Of a stretch of DNA of 64,000 bases, positions 50,396-61,015 are shown piece after piece. The notes under the pieces were generated by a model that was not told where the DNA came from, did not search any database, and was given only the letters and a program-made list of their open reading frames with translations. The DNA is from Neptunomonas japonica DSM 18939 (GTDB lineage: Bacteria; Pseudomonadota; Gammaproteobacteria; Pseudomonadales; Balneatricaceae). Made by a program: the position numbers and the translations under genes. The stretch is taken from assembly GCF_000422765.1 (NCBI RefSeq), contig NZ_AUGR01000019.1, positions 36,952 to 100,951 on the forward strand, in the 5' to 3' direction. Position 1 is the first letter of the stretch; each line of letters opens with the position of its first letter.

Positions 50396-51415
50396 CTAGG
50401 ATCGCACGAGTGCAGACCAATCTATGAGTATACGTTCTAACAATAGCTGCTTATTTGGGTTTTGTCTGCGCTGTAGGCCCAGCCTTTCAAATTGAATCAG
50501 ATCAGCTAACGTAAAGATTTTATCCTTTGTGCTGTTTTTAGCAACACCCTTTAACATTTTTTGCATATCCTTATTACGGACTAACTCATCACTGCCCATT
50601 AATAGTATACGCGTAATATCTGCAAGCAGGCCTTGTAACCACCCTAACAACAAGTCTAGATCGGCTTTTAGAAATTGCCCAGCAACTTCTAGTGGTGATT
50701 TACGCTGCCTAAGAATATCTCTTAAAGCCGTCAGAAAATCAGCTCTAAGTGCCTGATGCCCTTGCTGCTTAAAATCTACTCCAGCTAACGGCGCACCATG
50801 CACGACCTTAAGCAGCTGTAACGCTTCCTGGCGCTCAACGGAAAGCGTCTCAACCAACCATTCAACAGCGACTGTTTCGCCCGGAGGGTGGCAATCTAAG
50901 CGCTGACACCTGCTTTTTACCGTAGGAAGCACTTGCCCTAATTGATGAGTAATCAGAATAAGTAACGTATCACGACCCGGTTCTTCCAGTGTTTTTAACA
51001 AGGCATTCGCAGCTGAAATATTCATAGATTCAGCCGGTTCAAGCACAACAACACGATACCCACCTTGCTGAGCAGTATTGTGCATAAACTCGGTTAACTG
51101 TCGGACCTGATCAACTTTAATCGGCTTACCTTTTTCTTCTGGACGAAGAAAGTACAAGTCGGGGTGTCCACTTGAGTTTAATAAGACACAACTACGGCAT
51201 TGCCCGCACGCTGAATTGGCCTGAGGCTGATGGCACATCACATAGCCCGCAATTGACTCAGCTAAACGCGCCTTACCTATTCCCTGCATACCACTGAGTA
51301 GCAATGCATGTGGCAAGTGATTATCATTATGCAAACGCAATACTCTTTGCCACTGTTCCTCAAACCAAGGGTAAATAGCCGCATTGAGCGAATGGTAACG
51401 ATCACTAATTTCCAT
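50396..51415 (-). CDS. holB: DNA polymerase III delta' subunit
   Basis: A 339-residue clamp-loader subunit. Zinc-type cluster 'CGQCRSC' plus an upstream 'MCHQ', P-loop-like 'LLSGMQGIGKARLAESI', and 'NALLKTLEEPGRDTLLILITHQLGQVLPTVKSRCQ' containing the SRC motif. It overlaps tmk by one base, so the two are co-translated. Confidence 0.95.
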   Translation of the reverse strand: MEISDRYHSLNAAIYPWFEEQWQRVLRLHNDNHLPHALLLSGMQGIGKARLAESIAGYVMCHQPQANSACGQCRSCVLLNSSGHPDLYFLRPEEKGKPIKVDQVRQLTEFMHNTAQQGGYRVVVLEPAESMNISAANALLKTLEEPGRDTLLILITHQLGQVLPTVKSRCQRLDCHPPGETVAVEWLVETLSVERQEALQLLKVVHGAPLAGVDFKQQGHQALRADFLTALRDILRQRKSPLEVAGQFLKADLDLLLGWLQGLLADITRILLMGSDELVRNKDMQKMLKGVAKNSTKDKIFTLADLIQFERLGLQRRQNPNKQLLLERILIDWSALVRS

Positions 51416-52056
51416 TACTTAATATCCAGTTTTTCAGCCAAAGCAGCAGCAATTTGTTGCTGTACATTTTCTAAAGACCGAGAGGCATCAATTAAAGCAA
51501 AGCGACCTGGCTCGGCTCTTAAACGATGATGATACCCTTGCCTGACTTTCTCGAAGAAGTCATGTTTTTCCTGCTCAAAGCGATCCAGTGCGCCTCGCTC
51601 TTTTGCTCTGGCAATGCCAATATCGACAGGCAAGTCCAATAGGATTGTAAGGTCTGGGCGTAAATCCCCGAGCACGTATTGCTCAAGCTGCTGTATGCGA
51701 TTCCAGCTAATACCGCGCCCTGCGCCCTGGTAAGCAAAGGTTGCATCAGTAAAACGGTCACTAAGCACCCATTGCCCTTGCTCCAAAGATGGTTTAATTA
51801 CTTGATCAACATGCTGTGCTCTGGCAGCAAACACTAGAAGAATCTCAGCATCATCACTCACCTTTTCATCTCTAGGCTGAAGTAACAACCCCCGAATCTC
51901 TTCTGCGAGTGGCGTACCGCCTGGCTCACGGGTCAACCGCAAATCAATGCCTTTATTCGACAAATACTGGCGAATAAACTCAACATTGGTGCTTTTACCA
52001 ACGCCTTCTGTACCTTCGATGGTGATAAAGCAACCTTTTTTTACAATATCCATCAC
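51415..52056 (-). CDS. tmk: Thymidylate kinase
   Basis: A 213-residue dTMP kinase. P-loop 'EGTEGVGKS' at residues 14-22, '[12 protein letters not shown]' (DR-like region), '[17 protein letters not shown]' and LID region '[12 protein letters not shown]'. Overlaps mltG upstream and holB downstream. Confidence 0.96.
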   Translation of the reverse strand: MMDIVKKGCFITIEGTEGVGKSTNVEFIRQYLSNKGIDLRLTREPGGTPLAEEIRGLLLQPRDEKVSDDAEILLVFAARAQHVDQVIKPSLEQGQWVLSDRFTDATFAYQGAGRGISWNRIQQLEQYVLGDLRPDLTILLDLPVDIGIARAKERGALDRFEQEKHDFFEKVRQGYHHRLRAEPGRFALIDASRSLENVQQQIAAALAEKLDIK

Positions 52057-53090
52057 TTCTCCGGCGTTGAGCGGTATTGTTGTTTACGTCTTAACTGGTA
52101 TTGCCTTACTGCCCTGTTATGCGCCTTCAGCGAGGGTGAAAACTGATGACGGCCATCACCCTTAGCAACGAAATATAAAGACTTTCCTACTTTGGGGTTT
52201 AATGCAGCTTGAATAGCCTCACGCCCCACCATCGCTATTGGGGTAGGCGGTAAGCCATTGATAGTGTAAGTGTTATAAGCGGTAGGCTTACGCAAATCTT
52301 TGCGCGTAATATTACCTGTATATTTATCACCAATACCGTAGATAACAGTAGGATCTGTTTGTAAACGCATCCCTATTTTTAAACGTTTAATAAACACACC
52401 TGCAATAAGAGGGCGTTCAGCGGCTACGGCTGTTTCTTTTTCAACGATAGACGCCATAATCAACGCTTCGTAGGACGTTTTGTAGGGTAGCTTTGTATCA
52501 CGCGCTTCCCAAAGCTTGCTAAGCGCCTGCTGCTGAGCTTTATAACTGCGCTCAAGCAAAGCCAAATCTGTAGAGTTGCGCTCTATCTGAAATGTATCCG
52601 CTAAAAAAAGCCCCTCAGGGTGTGATTCTTTAGCCCCCAAAGCCGCTAGTATTTCCACATCGGTTTTATCAGACAAGGTTTGCTTAATAAGCTCTGTACG
52701 TTGAGCTAACTGCGCCCTTAACTGCTTAAAGGTTGTGCCTTCTATTACCGTAAAACTATGTTGCACACCTTTACCCGATACCAGTTTTTGCAGCAATTCA
52801 TTTGGACTTAAACCCTTCTCAACCAGATACTCACCCGCTTTAATTTTCACACCTAGCTTATTGATACGCGCATAAGCTTTAAAATAGAGAGGCTTATTAA
52901 TAACGCCGCCATGCTCTAAAGCGCTTAACAAGCGGTTAAATGATGTTCCCTTAGAGACGATCAAAGAAGGAATATCGCTTTTTAGGTTAATCGACGCATT
53001 CATATAGCGATGCATATCCTGCCACAACCAACCCATAGCGGCTGCGCCTAATAACAATAAAACAAAAAATAATACTAATACCCGTTTCAA
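52053..53090 (-). CDS. mltG: Endolytic murein transglycosylase
   Basis: A 345-residue YceG-type enzyme that cuts nascent peptidoglycan. One N-terminal membrane helix (about residues 4-24), a LysM-like region (about 40-115), then the catalytic domain with Glu in '[15 protein letters not shown]' and '[10 protein letters not shown]'. '[14 protein letters not shown]' is a strong family marker. It overlaps pabC by 4 bp. Confidence 0.96.
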   Translation of the reverse strand: MKRVLVLFFVLLLLGAAAMGWLWQDMHRYMNASINLKSDIPSLIVSKGTSFNRLLSALEHGGVINKPLYFKAYARINKLGVKIKAGEYLVEKGLSPNELLQKLVSGKGVQHSFTVIEGTTFKQLRAQLAQRTELIKQTLSDKTDVEILAALGAKESHPEGLFLADTFQIERNSTDLALLERSYKAQQQALSKLWEARDTKLPYKTSYEALIMASIVEKETAVAAERPLIAGVFIKRLKIGMRLQTDPTVIYGIGDKYTGNITRKDLRKPTAYNTYTINGLPPTPIAMVGREAIQAALNPKVGKSLYFVAKGDGRHQFSPSLKAHNRAVRQYQLRRKQQYRSTPEK

Positions 53091-53917
53091 ACGTTATATT
53101 CCTTTTTCAACAAGGTTTGTAACTGCTGTGTAAGCGGTCCAATGTCCCAACTTTCGCTATCCAGCTGAACTACAGGCCAAATATCGATAAGCGAGTTACA
53201 AATAAAAATTTCTTCAGCACTGCTTAATGCTTCATCAGTAAAGCGCCCAATTTTAACCGGCTTAAGCTGTACTGCAGCAATATCTATAATAGTTTGACGC
53301 AACACACCAGCAACACCACAACGGTCCAACTCAGGCGTATAGATCTGCCCCTGCTTGCACCAAAAGAGGTTACTCATAGTCCCCTCAACCAGATACCCGT
53401 CAGGGTCTCTCATTAGCCCTTCTGATATATGAGGGTTATCCCACTCTTGCCTTGCAAGCACTTGCTCTAGGCGATTCAAGTGCTTCATGCCCGCAAGTAA
53501 TGGATTAATCGATAAAGGGGTACTACACCAACGAAGCGTGACACCATCATTTGCTTTTTGAGTAAAATCAGCCGCTTCAGATAACGCCGTTATAGTAGTC
53601 GACTTAGGTTTTTTTAGTGGAAAGTAGCCACGAGGACCCGAACCTCGAGTCACGGTGAGTTTTAATACAGCAGTATGATAAGGATTAATGGACAGAAGGT
53701 CTTTAAGGTCTGTGCTGAAACGCTCTTCAAGTCCATTAATGGGAATTCCCAAACGTGTACAACCAGCCTGTAAGCGAGCTATATGCGCGCCCCATAATAA
53801 GGGCTTATTTTGTATTACTTTAATAGTTTCAAATAAACCATCGCCATAACATAAGCCCCGATCAGTGATCGCTAATTCATGAGACTCAGCGCCATTAACC
53901 CTTATAAGATCAAGCAC
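53087..53917 (-). CDS. pabC: Aminodeoxychorismate lyase
   Basis: A 276-residue fold-IV PLP enzyme making 4-aminobenzoate for folate. 'DRGLCYGDGLFETIKV', PLP Lys in 'KHLNRLEQVLARQEW', 'LVEGTMSNLFW' and 'SSAEEIFICNSLIDI' are present. Sits between fabF and mltG as in most gammaproteobacteria. Confidence 0.95.
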   Translation of the reverse strand: MLDLIRVNGAESHELAITDRGLCYGDGLFETIKVIQNKPLLWGAHIARLQAGCTRLGIPINGLEERFSTDLKDLLSINPYHTAVLKLTVTRGSGPRGYFPLKKPKSTTITALSEAADFTQKANDGVTLRWCSTPLSINPLLAGMKHLNRLEQVLARQEWDNPHISEGLMRDPDGYLVEGTMSNLFWCKQGQIYTPELDRCGVAGVLRQTIIDIAAVQLKPVKIGRFTDEALSSAEEIFICNSLIDIWPVVQLDSESWDIGPLTQQLQTLLKKEYNV

Positions 53918-53919
53918 TA

Positions 53920-55158
53920 TCAGATTTTACGAAAAACTAATGTGCCATTTGTACCACCAAAACCAAATGAATTAGATACAGCAGCATCTATAACGCATGG
54001 CTGAGCATCGTGAGCTACATAGTTCAAATCACACCCATCTGAGGGGTTATCAAGGTTTATCGTCGGAGGTGCAACCTGATCTCTGATAGCCAAAATAGAA
54101 AAAATAGCTTCAACAGCTCCCGCCGCACCCAGTAGATGCCCCGTCATTGACTTAGTAGAACTCATTCGCAAAGCATCAGTGGCGTTGCCAAATACCCGTT
54201 TAGCAGCATTCGTTTCTGCTAAGTCACCCGCCGGCGTTGATGTACCATGCGCATTAATATAATTCACCTGATCGACATTCAAGCCAGCATCACGAATAGC
54301 ATTAGCCATTGAGTTAGCAGCACCTTCTCCCGTAGCAGGAGGCGCGGTCATATGATGAGCATCATCACTCATACCAAGCCCCGCTAGCTCACAATAAATA
54401 TCTGCACCACGTGCTTTAGCATGCTCATATTCTTCAATAACAAGCACACCAGCGCCATCACCTAAGACGAAACCGTCGCGATCACGGTCCCAAGGACGAC
54501 TTGCTCTTTGAGGATCATCATTGCGCGTTGACAAGGCACGCGCAGCCGCGAAACCTCCCAAGCCTAATTCTGTCGTGGCCATTTCAGCACCACCTGCCAA
54601 CATAACATCTGCATCACCATACTGGATCATTCGCATAGCTGAACCAATATTATGTGTGCCTGTTGTACACGCGGTTGTAATAGCAATATTCGGGCCTTTT
54701 AGACCATACTTAATCGCAAGATTACCCGAAATCATATTAATAATGCTGCCCGGCACAAAAAACGGAGAAATACGTCTTGGGCCACTTTTTTTCAATATGT
54801 TGTGAGTATTTTCAATAAGTGTCAGCCCACCAATACCCGAACCAACAGCACAGCCTATACGCGTTGCATTAGCATCAGTCACTTCAAGGCCAGAATCATT
54901 TATTGCCTGAGCAGCCGCAGCCATTCCGTATTGGATGAACAAATCCATTTTACGCGCATCTTTAGGATTCATATACTCAGCAACATCGAACCCCTTAATA
55001 GAAGCTGAGAAGCGTGTAGAAAACTGAGAAGCATCAAAATGTTCAATAGACGCCGCCCCACTTTTACCTGCGAGAATAGAATCCCAAGCGTCTTGGACAG
55101 TGTTACCTACCGGCGATAACATACCCATTCCGGTAACCACCACTCTTCTGCGAGACAT
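53920..55158 (-). CDS. fabF: Beta-ketoacyl-ACP synthase II
   Basis: A 412-residue condensing enzyme of fatty-acid elongation. Catalytic Cys is C164 in '[13 protein letters not shown]', with His in '[12 protein letters not shown]' and '[12 protein letters not shown]', Lys just before the latter. Full length, no damage. Downstream of acpP with a terminator-like hairpin between. Confidence 0.97.
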   Translation of the reverse strand: MSRRRVVVTGMGMLSPVGNTVQDAWDSILAGKSGAASIEHFDASQFSTRFSASIKGFDVAEYMNPKDARKMDLFIQYGMAAAAQAINDSGLEVTDANATRIGCAVGSGIGGLTLIENTHNILKKSGPRRISPFFVPGSIINMISGNLAIKYGLKGPNIAITTACTTGTHNIGSAMRMIQYGDADVMLAGGAEMATTELGLGGFAAARALSTRNDDPQRASRPWDRDRDGFVLGDGAGVLVIEEYEHAKARGADIYCELAGLGMSDDAHHMTAPPATGEGAANSMANAIRDAGLNVDQVNYINAHGTSTPAGDLAETNAAKRVFGNATDALRMSSTKSMTGHLLGAAGAVEAIFSILAIRDQVAPPTINLDNPSDGCDLNYVAHDAQPCVIDAAVSNSFGFGGTNGTLVFRKI

Positions 55159-55190
55159 AGCGCCACTCCATTTAAAATCTATAGAAATAG

Positions 55191-55225
55191 AAAAGCCGCA
55201 CTCTACGTATATAGATGCGGCTTTT
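55191..55225 (-). terminator. Terminator between acpP and fabF
   Basis: AAAAGCCGCA (55,191-55,200) pairs with TGCGGCTTTT (55,216-55,225), followed on the reverse strand by CTTTT. It probably lowers fabF expression relative to the abundant ACP message. Confidence 0.8.
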
Positions 55226-55266
55226 CGATCAAACTTTAATCAAAATTTGATCAAGAAACGGTTCGA

Positions 55267-55500
55267 TTACTGATGAGCGCTTACGTAATCGATAGCCAGC
55301 TGAACAGTCGTGATCTTTTCAGCTTCTTCATCTGGAATCTCAGTTTCAAACTCTTCTTCAAGAGCCATTACCAACTCAACAGTGTCGAGAGAATCAGCAC
55401 CTAAATCTTCTACGAAAGAAGCTGCGTTGATCACTTCTTCTTCTTTAACACCCAGCTGTTCAGCGATGATTTTTTTAACGCGCTCTTCAATATTGCTCAT
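55267..55500 (-). CDS. acpP: Acyl carrier protein
   Basis: A 77-residue acidic ACP. The phosphopantetheine Ser is S37 in '[20 protein letters not shown]'. Located between fabG and fabF as usual. Confidence 0.98.
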   Translation of the reverse strand: MSNIEERVKKIIAEQLGVKEEEVINAASFVEDLGADSLDTVELVMALEEEFETEIPDEEAEKITTVQLAIDYVSAHQ

Positions 55501-55666
55501 AACTCTTCCTATCTTTTTATCAACCCTTCACACCGAAGGTATGAAATCGTGATTTTATTAGAACCCACCTATACATAGCAAGCAGGTAGTTTAAATTCGT
55601 TTCGGCTGACGGCCAATTATCAACAAATTGCCAAGAAAAACAATTCCTAAAAGCAAATACGCTGAT

Positions 55667-56410
55667 TTAACTCATGTACATGCCGCCATTTACCTGGATT
55701 GACTCACCTGTAACGTACGCTCCTCCATCACTTGCAAGGAATCCTACTACAGATGCAATCTCTTCAGGGCGTCCCAGACGATTCATAGGAATCTGAGACT
55801 GCAAAGCCGCTTTCTGTTCTTCTGGTAGTCCACTGGTCATATCTGTATCGATAAATCCAGGTGCAACACAATTGACCGTAATATTACGCGAACCAATTTC
55901 ACGTGCAAGCGCTCGTGTAAAACCTTCCATACCTGATTTCGCAGCAGCGTAGTTGGCCTGACCAGCATTGCCCATAGAAGCAACTACCGAGCTGACGCTG
56001 ATAATACGCCCCCAGCGCGCTTTTGTCATACCTCTCAAGCAACCTTTCACCACACGATAGACCGACGTCAGGTTTGTATTTAATACAGAATCCCATTCAT
56101 CTTCTTTCATACGGAGCATGATATTATCACGAGTAATGCCAGCATTATTAACTAAAATAGCCACGGCACCAAATTCGTCCTGAATCGCCTTAATAACAGA
56201 CTCAACCGACTCTGCAGACGACACATCCAACGTTAGGCCCTTACCCGCTATACCAGCCTCAGAGAGATAACCACTAATGGAGCCTGCACCTGAATCACTG
56301 GTTGCTGTGCCAACTACAATAGCACCCTGACGGCCAAGCTCTAATGCGATAGCTTTACCAATGCCGCGTGTCGCACCTGTAACAAGGGCAATTTTACCTT
56401 CAATACTCAT
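55667..56410 (-). CDS. fabG: 3-oxoacyl-ACP reductase
   Basis: A 247-residue SDR reducing 3-ketoacyl-ACP with NADPH. Cofactor motif 'TGATRGIG' (residues 11-18), 'NNAGITRDN', catalytic S141, Y154 and K158 ('SSVVASMGNAGQANYAAAKSG'). Between fabD and acpP. Confidence 0.97.
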   Translation of the reverse strand: MSIEGKIALVTGATRGIGKAIALELGRQGAIVVGTATSDSGAGSISGYLSEAGIAGKGLTLDVSSAESVESVIKAIQDEFGAVAILVNNAGITRDNIMLRMKEDEWDSVLNTNLTSVYRVVKGCLRGMTKARWGRIISVSSVVASMGNAGQANYAAAKSGMEGFTRALAREIGSRNITVNCVAPGFIDTDMTSGLPEEQKAALQSQIPMNRLGRPEEIASVVGFLASDGGAYVTGESIQVNGGMYMS

Positions 56411-56428
56411 CTCAACTTTCCTTATTTG

Positions 56429-57361
56429 TTACAGCGCTAACGCAACATCCACCCCTGCCGGGTCATTTATTGCTTTAACCACTAACGGCTTGTGAATTTT
56501 TTTATTCAATCCAGATAGTACCTTGCCTGGACCACATTCAATAGTCGTATCTACACCTTGATCAACCATTGCCTGCACACTGTTCGTCCACAAAACAGGA
56601 CTATACAGTTGAGCTAATAAGTTTTCAGCTAACTGCTCAACACTCTCAGGCAAAGATGCTGCAACATTTTGAACCACTGGTATTTCAGGCATAGAAATCG
56701 TAATACTTGCCAATGCTTGTGCTAATTTATCCGCAGCGGGCTTCATCAAAGAACAATGAGAAGGCACGCTAACAGGCAAAGGAATAGCACGTTTAGCACC
56801 GGCTTCTTTGCACGCTGCAATAGCTCTTTCAACAGCGTCTTTCTCGCCTGCAATAACAACTTGCCCAGGGCAGTTGTAATTCACCGGAGAAACAACCTGC
56901 CCCTGCTCAGCCTGCTGACAGCTGGATTTAATCGCATCATCAGCCAAACCAAGGATAGCAGCCATAGCACCCGTACCCGCAGGCACCGCTTGCTGCATAT
57001 ATTCGCCACGCAATTTAACCAAATTGACAGCATCGGCGAAATCGATAGCACCAGCACACACAAGAGCTGTATATTCACCCAAGCTATGACCGGCCATTAT
57101 TGAAGGCTTAGCACCGCCTTTTTCTAGCCATAAGCGCCATAACGCAACACCCGACACCAGCAATGCAGGCTGAGTTCTGTCCGTTTGATTAAGATCTGCT
57201 TCAGGACCATTCTGTACAAGGTCCCACAAGTCATAGCCTAATACGGCCGACGCTTCAGAATATGTGTTTTGAATAATTGGGTTTTCAGCAGCTAATGCAG
57301 CCAACATACCGACTTGCTGGGAACCCTGCCCAGGAAAAACAAAAGCAAAAGACTGCGACAT
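56429..57361 (-). CDS. fabD: Malonyl-CoA:ACP transacylase
   Basis: A 310-residue transacylase. 'FVFPGQGSQ' start, catalytic S93 in 'GHSLGEYTAL', His in 'VPSHCSLM'. ATG at 57,361 is used since TGAGG lies 6 bp upstream; the TTG 4 codons earlier has none. Confidence 0.96.
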   Translation of the reverse strand: MSQSFAFVFPGQGSQQVGMLAALAAENPIIQNTYSEASAVLGYDLWDLVQNGPEADLNQTDRTQPALLVSGVALWRLWLEKGGAKPSIMAGHSLGEYTALVCAGAIDFADAVNLVKLRGEYMQQAVPAGTGAMAAILGLADDAIKSSCQQAEQGQVVSPVNYNCPGQVVIAGEKDAVERAIAACKEAGAKRAIPLPVSVPSHCSLMKPAADKLAQALASITISMPEIPVVQNVAASLPESVEQLAENLLAQLYSPVLWTNSVQAMVDQGVDTTIECGPGKVLSGLNKKIHKPLVVKAINDPAGVDVALAL

Positions 57362-57456
57362 AAATGTCCTCAACTCACTAAAATCTGATAAACAGCATAA
57401 GCTTGCTATGCTAAAAAGATGTGTAGTTTACAATATTGCGACAGAATTAGAACGAC

Positions 57457-58491
57457 TTAATCACCCACTGAAGACAAGTAACCGGACAAGCGCTCACTTA
57501 TTTTACCAGGTACGTTTTGCAAAACCTCCGCAACAGCACGATCCAATGCATAACCGAAGCATTTTTGATCAGCACTTCCATGACTTTTCATAACGATACC
57601 TTGCAAACCAAGAAGAGTCGCGCCATTTAAACGAGAGGGATCCATCTGCTCTTGCATCTCTTTCAACACGGGACGAGCCAAGAAAGCCAAACAACGCCGG
57701 TATAAAGTGTGTGAAAAGCTCTGGCGAACACGATTAGAAATCAAACGCGCCAAACCTTCACTACTTTTGAGCGTAACATTACCCACAAAACCATCACAAA
57801 CAACAATATCGGCCCTACCAGCAAAGACATCATTACCTTCAACGTAACCGATATAATTCAGGTTTGACTGCTCACATATAAGCTTATTTGCGAGCCGTAC
57901 TTGCTCATTACCCTTAATAGCCTCTTCACCGACATTTAGTAAACCAACCGTCGGACAAGGGTTGTTATCAACTGCCTCAACCATAACAGTGCTCATTATG
58001 GCAAACTGCAACAAGTGCTCAGCACTGCAATCAACATTAGCACCTAAATCCAGCATATAGCAGTGACCATTTAACGTGGGTACTGAAGCAATAATGGCAG
58101 GCCTATCAATTCCTGGCAGCATTTTCAGCACTAAACGCCCAAATGCCATAAGAGCACCTGTATTACCAGCACTAACACATGCATCTGCTTGATTTTCAGC
58201 CACTGCTTTTACAGCAAGAGACATAGAGGAATCTTGTCGATGTCTAATCGCTATCGATGGCTTATCGTCCATTGATACCGACTCGCCAGACGGCATGATT
58301 TTCAACCGAGACCTTACGGAATCAGTAATACGCTGCGCTGCAAGAAGAGATTCTAACTGCTCAATCTCACCTATAAGCAAAATTGTCAGATATGGATGAC
58401 GCTCTAAAGCAAAGAGAGATGCTGGAAGGATCGCGTGGGGACCAAAGTCCCCACCCATCGCATCAACCGAGAGAGTGACGCGATTCGACAA
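57457..58491 (-). CDS. plsX: Phosphate acyltransferase
   Basis: A 344-residue PlsX, which makes acyl-phosphate for phospholipid synthesis. 'LSVDAMGGDFGP', 'VSAGNTGALMAFG', 'GANVDCSAEHLLQFA' and 'VCDGFVGNVTLKSSEGLA' are family segments. Starts 5 bp after rpmF, a conserved pair. Confidence 0.96.
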   Translation of the reverse strand: MSNRVTLSVDAMGGDFGPHAILPASLFALERHPYLTILLIGEIEQLESLLAAQRITDSVRSRLKIMPSGESVSMDDKPSIAIRHRQDSSMSLAVKAVAENQADACVSAGNTGALMAFGRLVLKMLPGIDRPAIIASVPTLNGHCYMLDLGANVDCSAEHLLQFAIMSTVMVEAVDNNPCPTVGLLNVGEEAIKGNEQVRLANKLICEQSNLNYIGYVEGNDVFAGRADIVVCDGFVGNVTLKSSEGLARLISNRVRQSFSHTLYRRCLAFLARPVLKEMQEQMDPSRLNGATLLGLQGIVMKSHGSADQKCFGYALDRAVAEVLQNVPGKISERLSGYLSSVGD

Positions 58492-58496
58492 CGAAA

Positions 58497-58676
58497 TTAT
58501 TCGCTATCTTGATTTACAACCTGACGACCACGGTAGAAACCGTCAGCTGTCACTTGGTGACGACGGTGAGTCTCACCTGTCGTTGCGTCTACAGACAAAG
58601 TCGGACCAGTCAAAGCATCGTGTGAACGGCGCATATCACGACGTGAACGAGACTTTTTGTTTTTCTGTACTGCCAT
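58497..58676 (-). CDS. rpmF: Ribosomal protein bL32
   Basis: A 59-residue ribosomal protein ([20 protein letters not shown]...; ends ...RQVVNQDSE). The family pattern 'TLSVD.TTGE.HRRH' is present. It lacks the four Cys zinc ribbon, as in other gammaproteobacterial L32. Between yceD and plsX as usual. Confidence 0.98.
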   Translation of the reverse strand: MAVQKNKKSRSRRDMRRSHDALTGPTLSVDATTGETHRRHQVTADGFYRGRQVVNQDSE

Positions 58677-58694
58677 GGTGAGTTAACTCCTAAA

Positions 58695-59216
58695 TCATTT
58701 CTTATTGGCCTTCAACTGGGCCAATACTTTAAACGGGTTCGGTTTTTCATTTTCCGGCTTTTCAGCCATATCCGCATCACCGAATTGGGTTTGAATACTA
58801 CAGTCTGTATGGTATGGAACTAATGGCAGACTGAGAATCAACTCCTCTTCAATGACGTGCAATAGTTCGATCTCTTCGTCCTCAACGATCAATGGATCAT
58901 AATAGCGAGGCAGCTGCTTTGCCTTCTCCTCATTGAACGCGATAGCCAGATTGAACTCAGCCTGGACATCGACTTGGACCGCTTCCAAACAACGCTGACA
59001 AGTCATGTGAACACGACCTTTAGCATCACCTGTTATAATACGAATTCTGCGTTCATCCAGCGAAAAAAGAAGATTAACATCAATAACATCACTATCTTCA
59101 CATAGATAGGACCCTACTCGAGGCATTTCTTTTACACTAGCCTGACCGGTAATTCGGACTTCCCGCTCAGCAAGCTTTCGCGGATCAACTATTTTCGGTA
59201 AGTTACCGTACGACAT
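58695..59216 (-). CDS. yceD: DUF177/YceD family protein
   Basis: A 173-residue protein upstream of rpmF. Contains a 'CQRC' pair ('VHMTCQRCLEAVQVDVQAEFNLAI'), the acidic 'VEDEEIELLHVIEEELILSLPLVPYH' core and an acidic/Lys tail, all typical of DUF177. Implicated in 23S rRNA maturation in some species; role here inferred. Confidence 0.95.
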   Translation of the reverse strand: MSYGNLPKIVDPRKLAEREVRITGQASVKEMPRVGSYLCEDSDVIDVNLLFSLDERRIRIITGDAKGRVHMTCQRCLEAVQVDVQAEFNLAIAFNEEKAKQLPRYYDPLIVEDEEIELLHVIEEELILSLPLVPYHTDCSIQTQFGDADMAEKPENEKPNPFKVLAQLKANKK

Positions 59217-59337
59217 AAGCGCGCAATTCTAGGGCCCAGCGGCCCTCCTGTCAAAGGAAAATAAGGTTTCGTTCTTAAAAACGTTTACTATTTTACGCGT
59301 TTGCACATCAATACATAAGCCTTTAAGGAAAAGAAAC

Positions 59338-59916
59338 ATGCAACCTCTGGTTTTAGCCTCCAGCTCACCCTATCGCCGTATCCTTTTGGACAAGCTACAA
59401 CTGCCTTACAGCTGTCACAGCCCTGATATCGATGAGAGCCCTTATCCAGGTGAAAACGCTACGCAACTAGTCATGCGCCTTGCTGCTGAAAAAGCCCGCG
59501 CTGTCGCAGACCAACACCCAGGCAGCGTCATTATCGGCTCGGATCAAGTCGCGGTACTCAACAACCTCATCCTTGGCAAACCCGGCACGAAAGAAAATGC
59601 GAGAACACAACTACAACAAGCATCAGGGCAACGCGTTACATTTCTGACAGGACTATGCACATTAGACACGCTTCACAACCACGCACAGACAGAAGTAATT
59701 CCCTTTTATGTTCACTTTCGTGAACTCACCGCCCAAATGATTGAAAATTACATAGATAAGGAAAGCCCACTAGATTGCGCCGGCAGTTTTAAGTCGGAGG
59801 GATTAGGAATAGCACTATTCGAAAAACTGGAGGGAGAAGACCCTAACGCGCTTGTAGGCTTACCGCTTATTAGACTAATTTCGATGCTAAATAACATTAA
59901 CATCAACGCGGTATGA
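59338..59916 (+). CDS. Maf-like nucleotide pyrophosphatase (YceF type)
   Basis: A 192-residue house-cleaning enzyme that removes modified nucleoside triphosphates. 'LVLASSSPYRRILLDKLQLPY', 'DESPYPGENATQLVMRLAAEKA', 'GSDQVAVLNN.ILGKPG' and 'AGSFKSEGLGIALFEKLEGEDPNALVGLPL' match YceF (7-methyl-GTP). Divergent from yceD. Confidence 0.93.
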   Translation: MQPLVLASSSPYRRILLDKLQLPYSCHSPDIDESPYPGENATQLVMRLAAEKARAVADQHPGSVIIGSDQVAVLNNLILGKPGTKENARTQLQQASGQRVTFLTGLCTLDTLHNHAQTEVIPFYVHFRELTAQMIENYIDKESPLDCAGSFKSEGLGIALFEKLEGEDPNALVGLPLIRLISMLNNININAV

Positions 59917-59955
59917 CAAGCATATAACCTATACTTTTTCACATGTAGGACAAAG

Positions 59956-59986
59956 AATAAAGGGCTATCAGAGATAACCCTTTATT
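59956..59986. terminator. Bidirectional terminator
   Basis: AATAAAGGG (59,956-59,964) pairs with CCCTTTATT (59,978-59,986), between the converging Maf-like and SppA-like genes. Confidence 0.72.
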
Positions 59987-59992
59987 GACACA

Positions 59993-61015
59993 TTAACGCA
60001 ACGAATACCCACTTTCAAAACCTAGCTGGGTCGCTATTGTTTTACCGAAAGACACACCAAATTTTTCAATCACTTGGTCTAATGGAGACATTTGAGAAGA
60101 GTAATCAACCAGCTTCTCTTGACCCACTATTTCACGTGCAACATAACTAGCACTACCCAAACCATCGATAAGACCTTTTGCTACCGCCTGCTCTCCGGTC
60201 CATACCAAGCCTGTGAACAAATCCGGTTCTTCTACCAGTTTATCACCACGGCCTTTTTTTACCTGATTAATAAACTGCATATGCGTAGTGTTTAGCACGG
60301 ACTGCCAAAATACTTTATCGCTGTCCTTCATCGGGCTGAACGGATCAAGGAAGCCTTTATTCTTACCTGCCGTCATTGCACGGCGCTCTACGCCAACCTT
60401 ACCCATTAGGTCCACAAACCCAAAACCACCAGAGATAACGCCGATAGAACCAACCAAACTCGCTTTATCTGCGTAGATTTCATCTGCGGCAGCAGCAATA
60501 TAATAAGCACCAGAAGCACCTATATCCATTATGACTGCATAAACGGGTTTATCGGGGTACAACAGCCGTAAACGTTTAATTTCATCATAGACATAACCTG
60601 ACTGAACAGGACTGCCACCAGGGCTATTTATACGCAAAATAATAGCTTTAGCACTTTCCGCTTTAAATGCGTCGCGCAAAGACCAAATAATACTATCGGC
60701 ATTGGCTGCCTCTTGAGCTGATATAGGCCCTGCAATCTCAATAACAGCCGTATGATCAGCCTTATTACCTGCCAAATCTGCAGTAAAAGATGTGCTGGAA
60801 AAATAAATACCTAGAATAGCAATCAAGTAGGCAAAAGTAAGTCCCTTAAAAAAGATTCCCCAGCGCCTTGCTCTTCGCTGCTCAACAAACAAACCATTGA
60901 GCATTTTTTCAATAAGCTTCCATTCCTTATTACTACTTTTACTCGCGGCTTTTTCTAACACTCGATCCAAGCCCTCGTCCTTTTTTTCATCCCAATGATT
61001 GTCGTTCTCACTCAC
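59993..61015 (-). CDS. SppA-like signal peptide peptidase (S49)
   Basis: About 340 residues. One membrane helix (about residues 56-74) precedes a periplasmic Ser/Lys protease domain: catalytic Ser in 'MDIGASGAYYIAAAAD' (about 168) and Lys in 'MTAGKNKGFLDPF' (about 218), with 'INSPGGSP' upstream. The GTG at 61,015 (VSENDN) overlaps the preceding stop (GTGA) and has AGGAG 7 bp before it, so it is preferred to a GTG 10 codons earlier. Confidence 0.92.
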   Translation of the reverse strand: MSENDNHWDEKKDEGLDRVLEKAASKSSNKEWKLIEKMLNGLFVEQRRARRWGIFFKGLTFAYLIAILGIYFSSTSFTADLAGNKADHTAVIEIAGPISAQEAANADSIIWSLRDAFKAESAKAIILRINSPGGSPVQSGYVYDEIKRLRLLYPDKPVYAVIMDIGASGAYYIAAAADEIYADKASLVGSIGVISGGFGFVDLMGKVGVERRAMTAGKNKGFLDPFSPMKDSDKVFWQSVLNTTHMQFINQVKKGRGDKLVEEPDLFTGLVWTGEQAVAKGLIDGLGSASYVAREIVGQEKLVDYSSQMSPLDQVIEKFGVSFGKTIATQLGFESGYSLR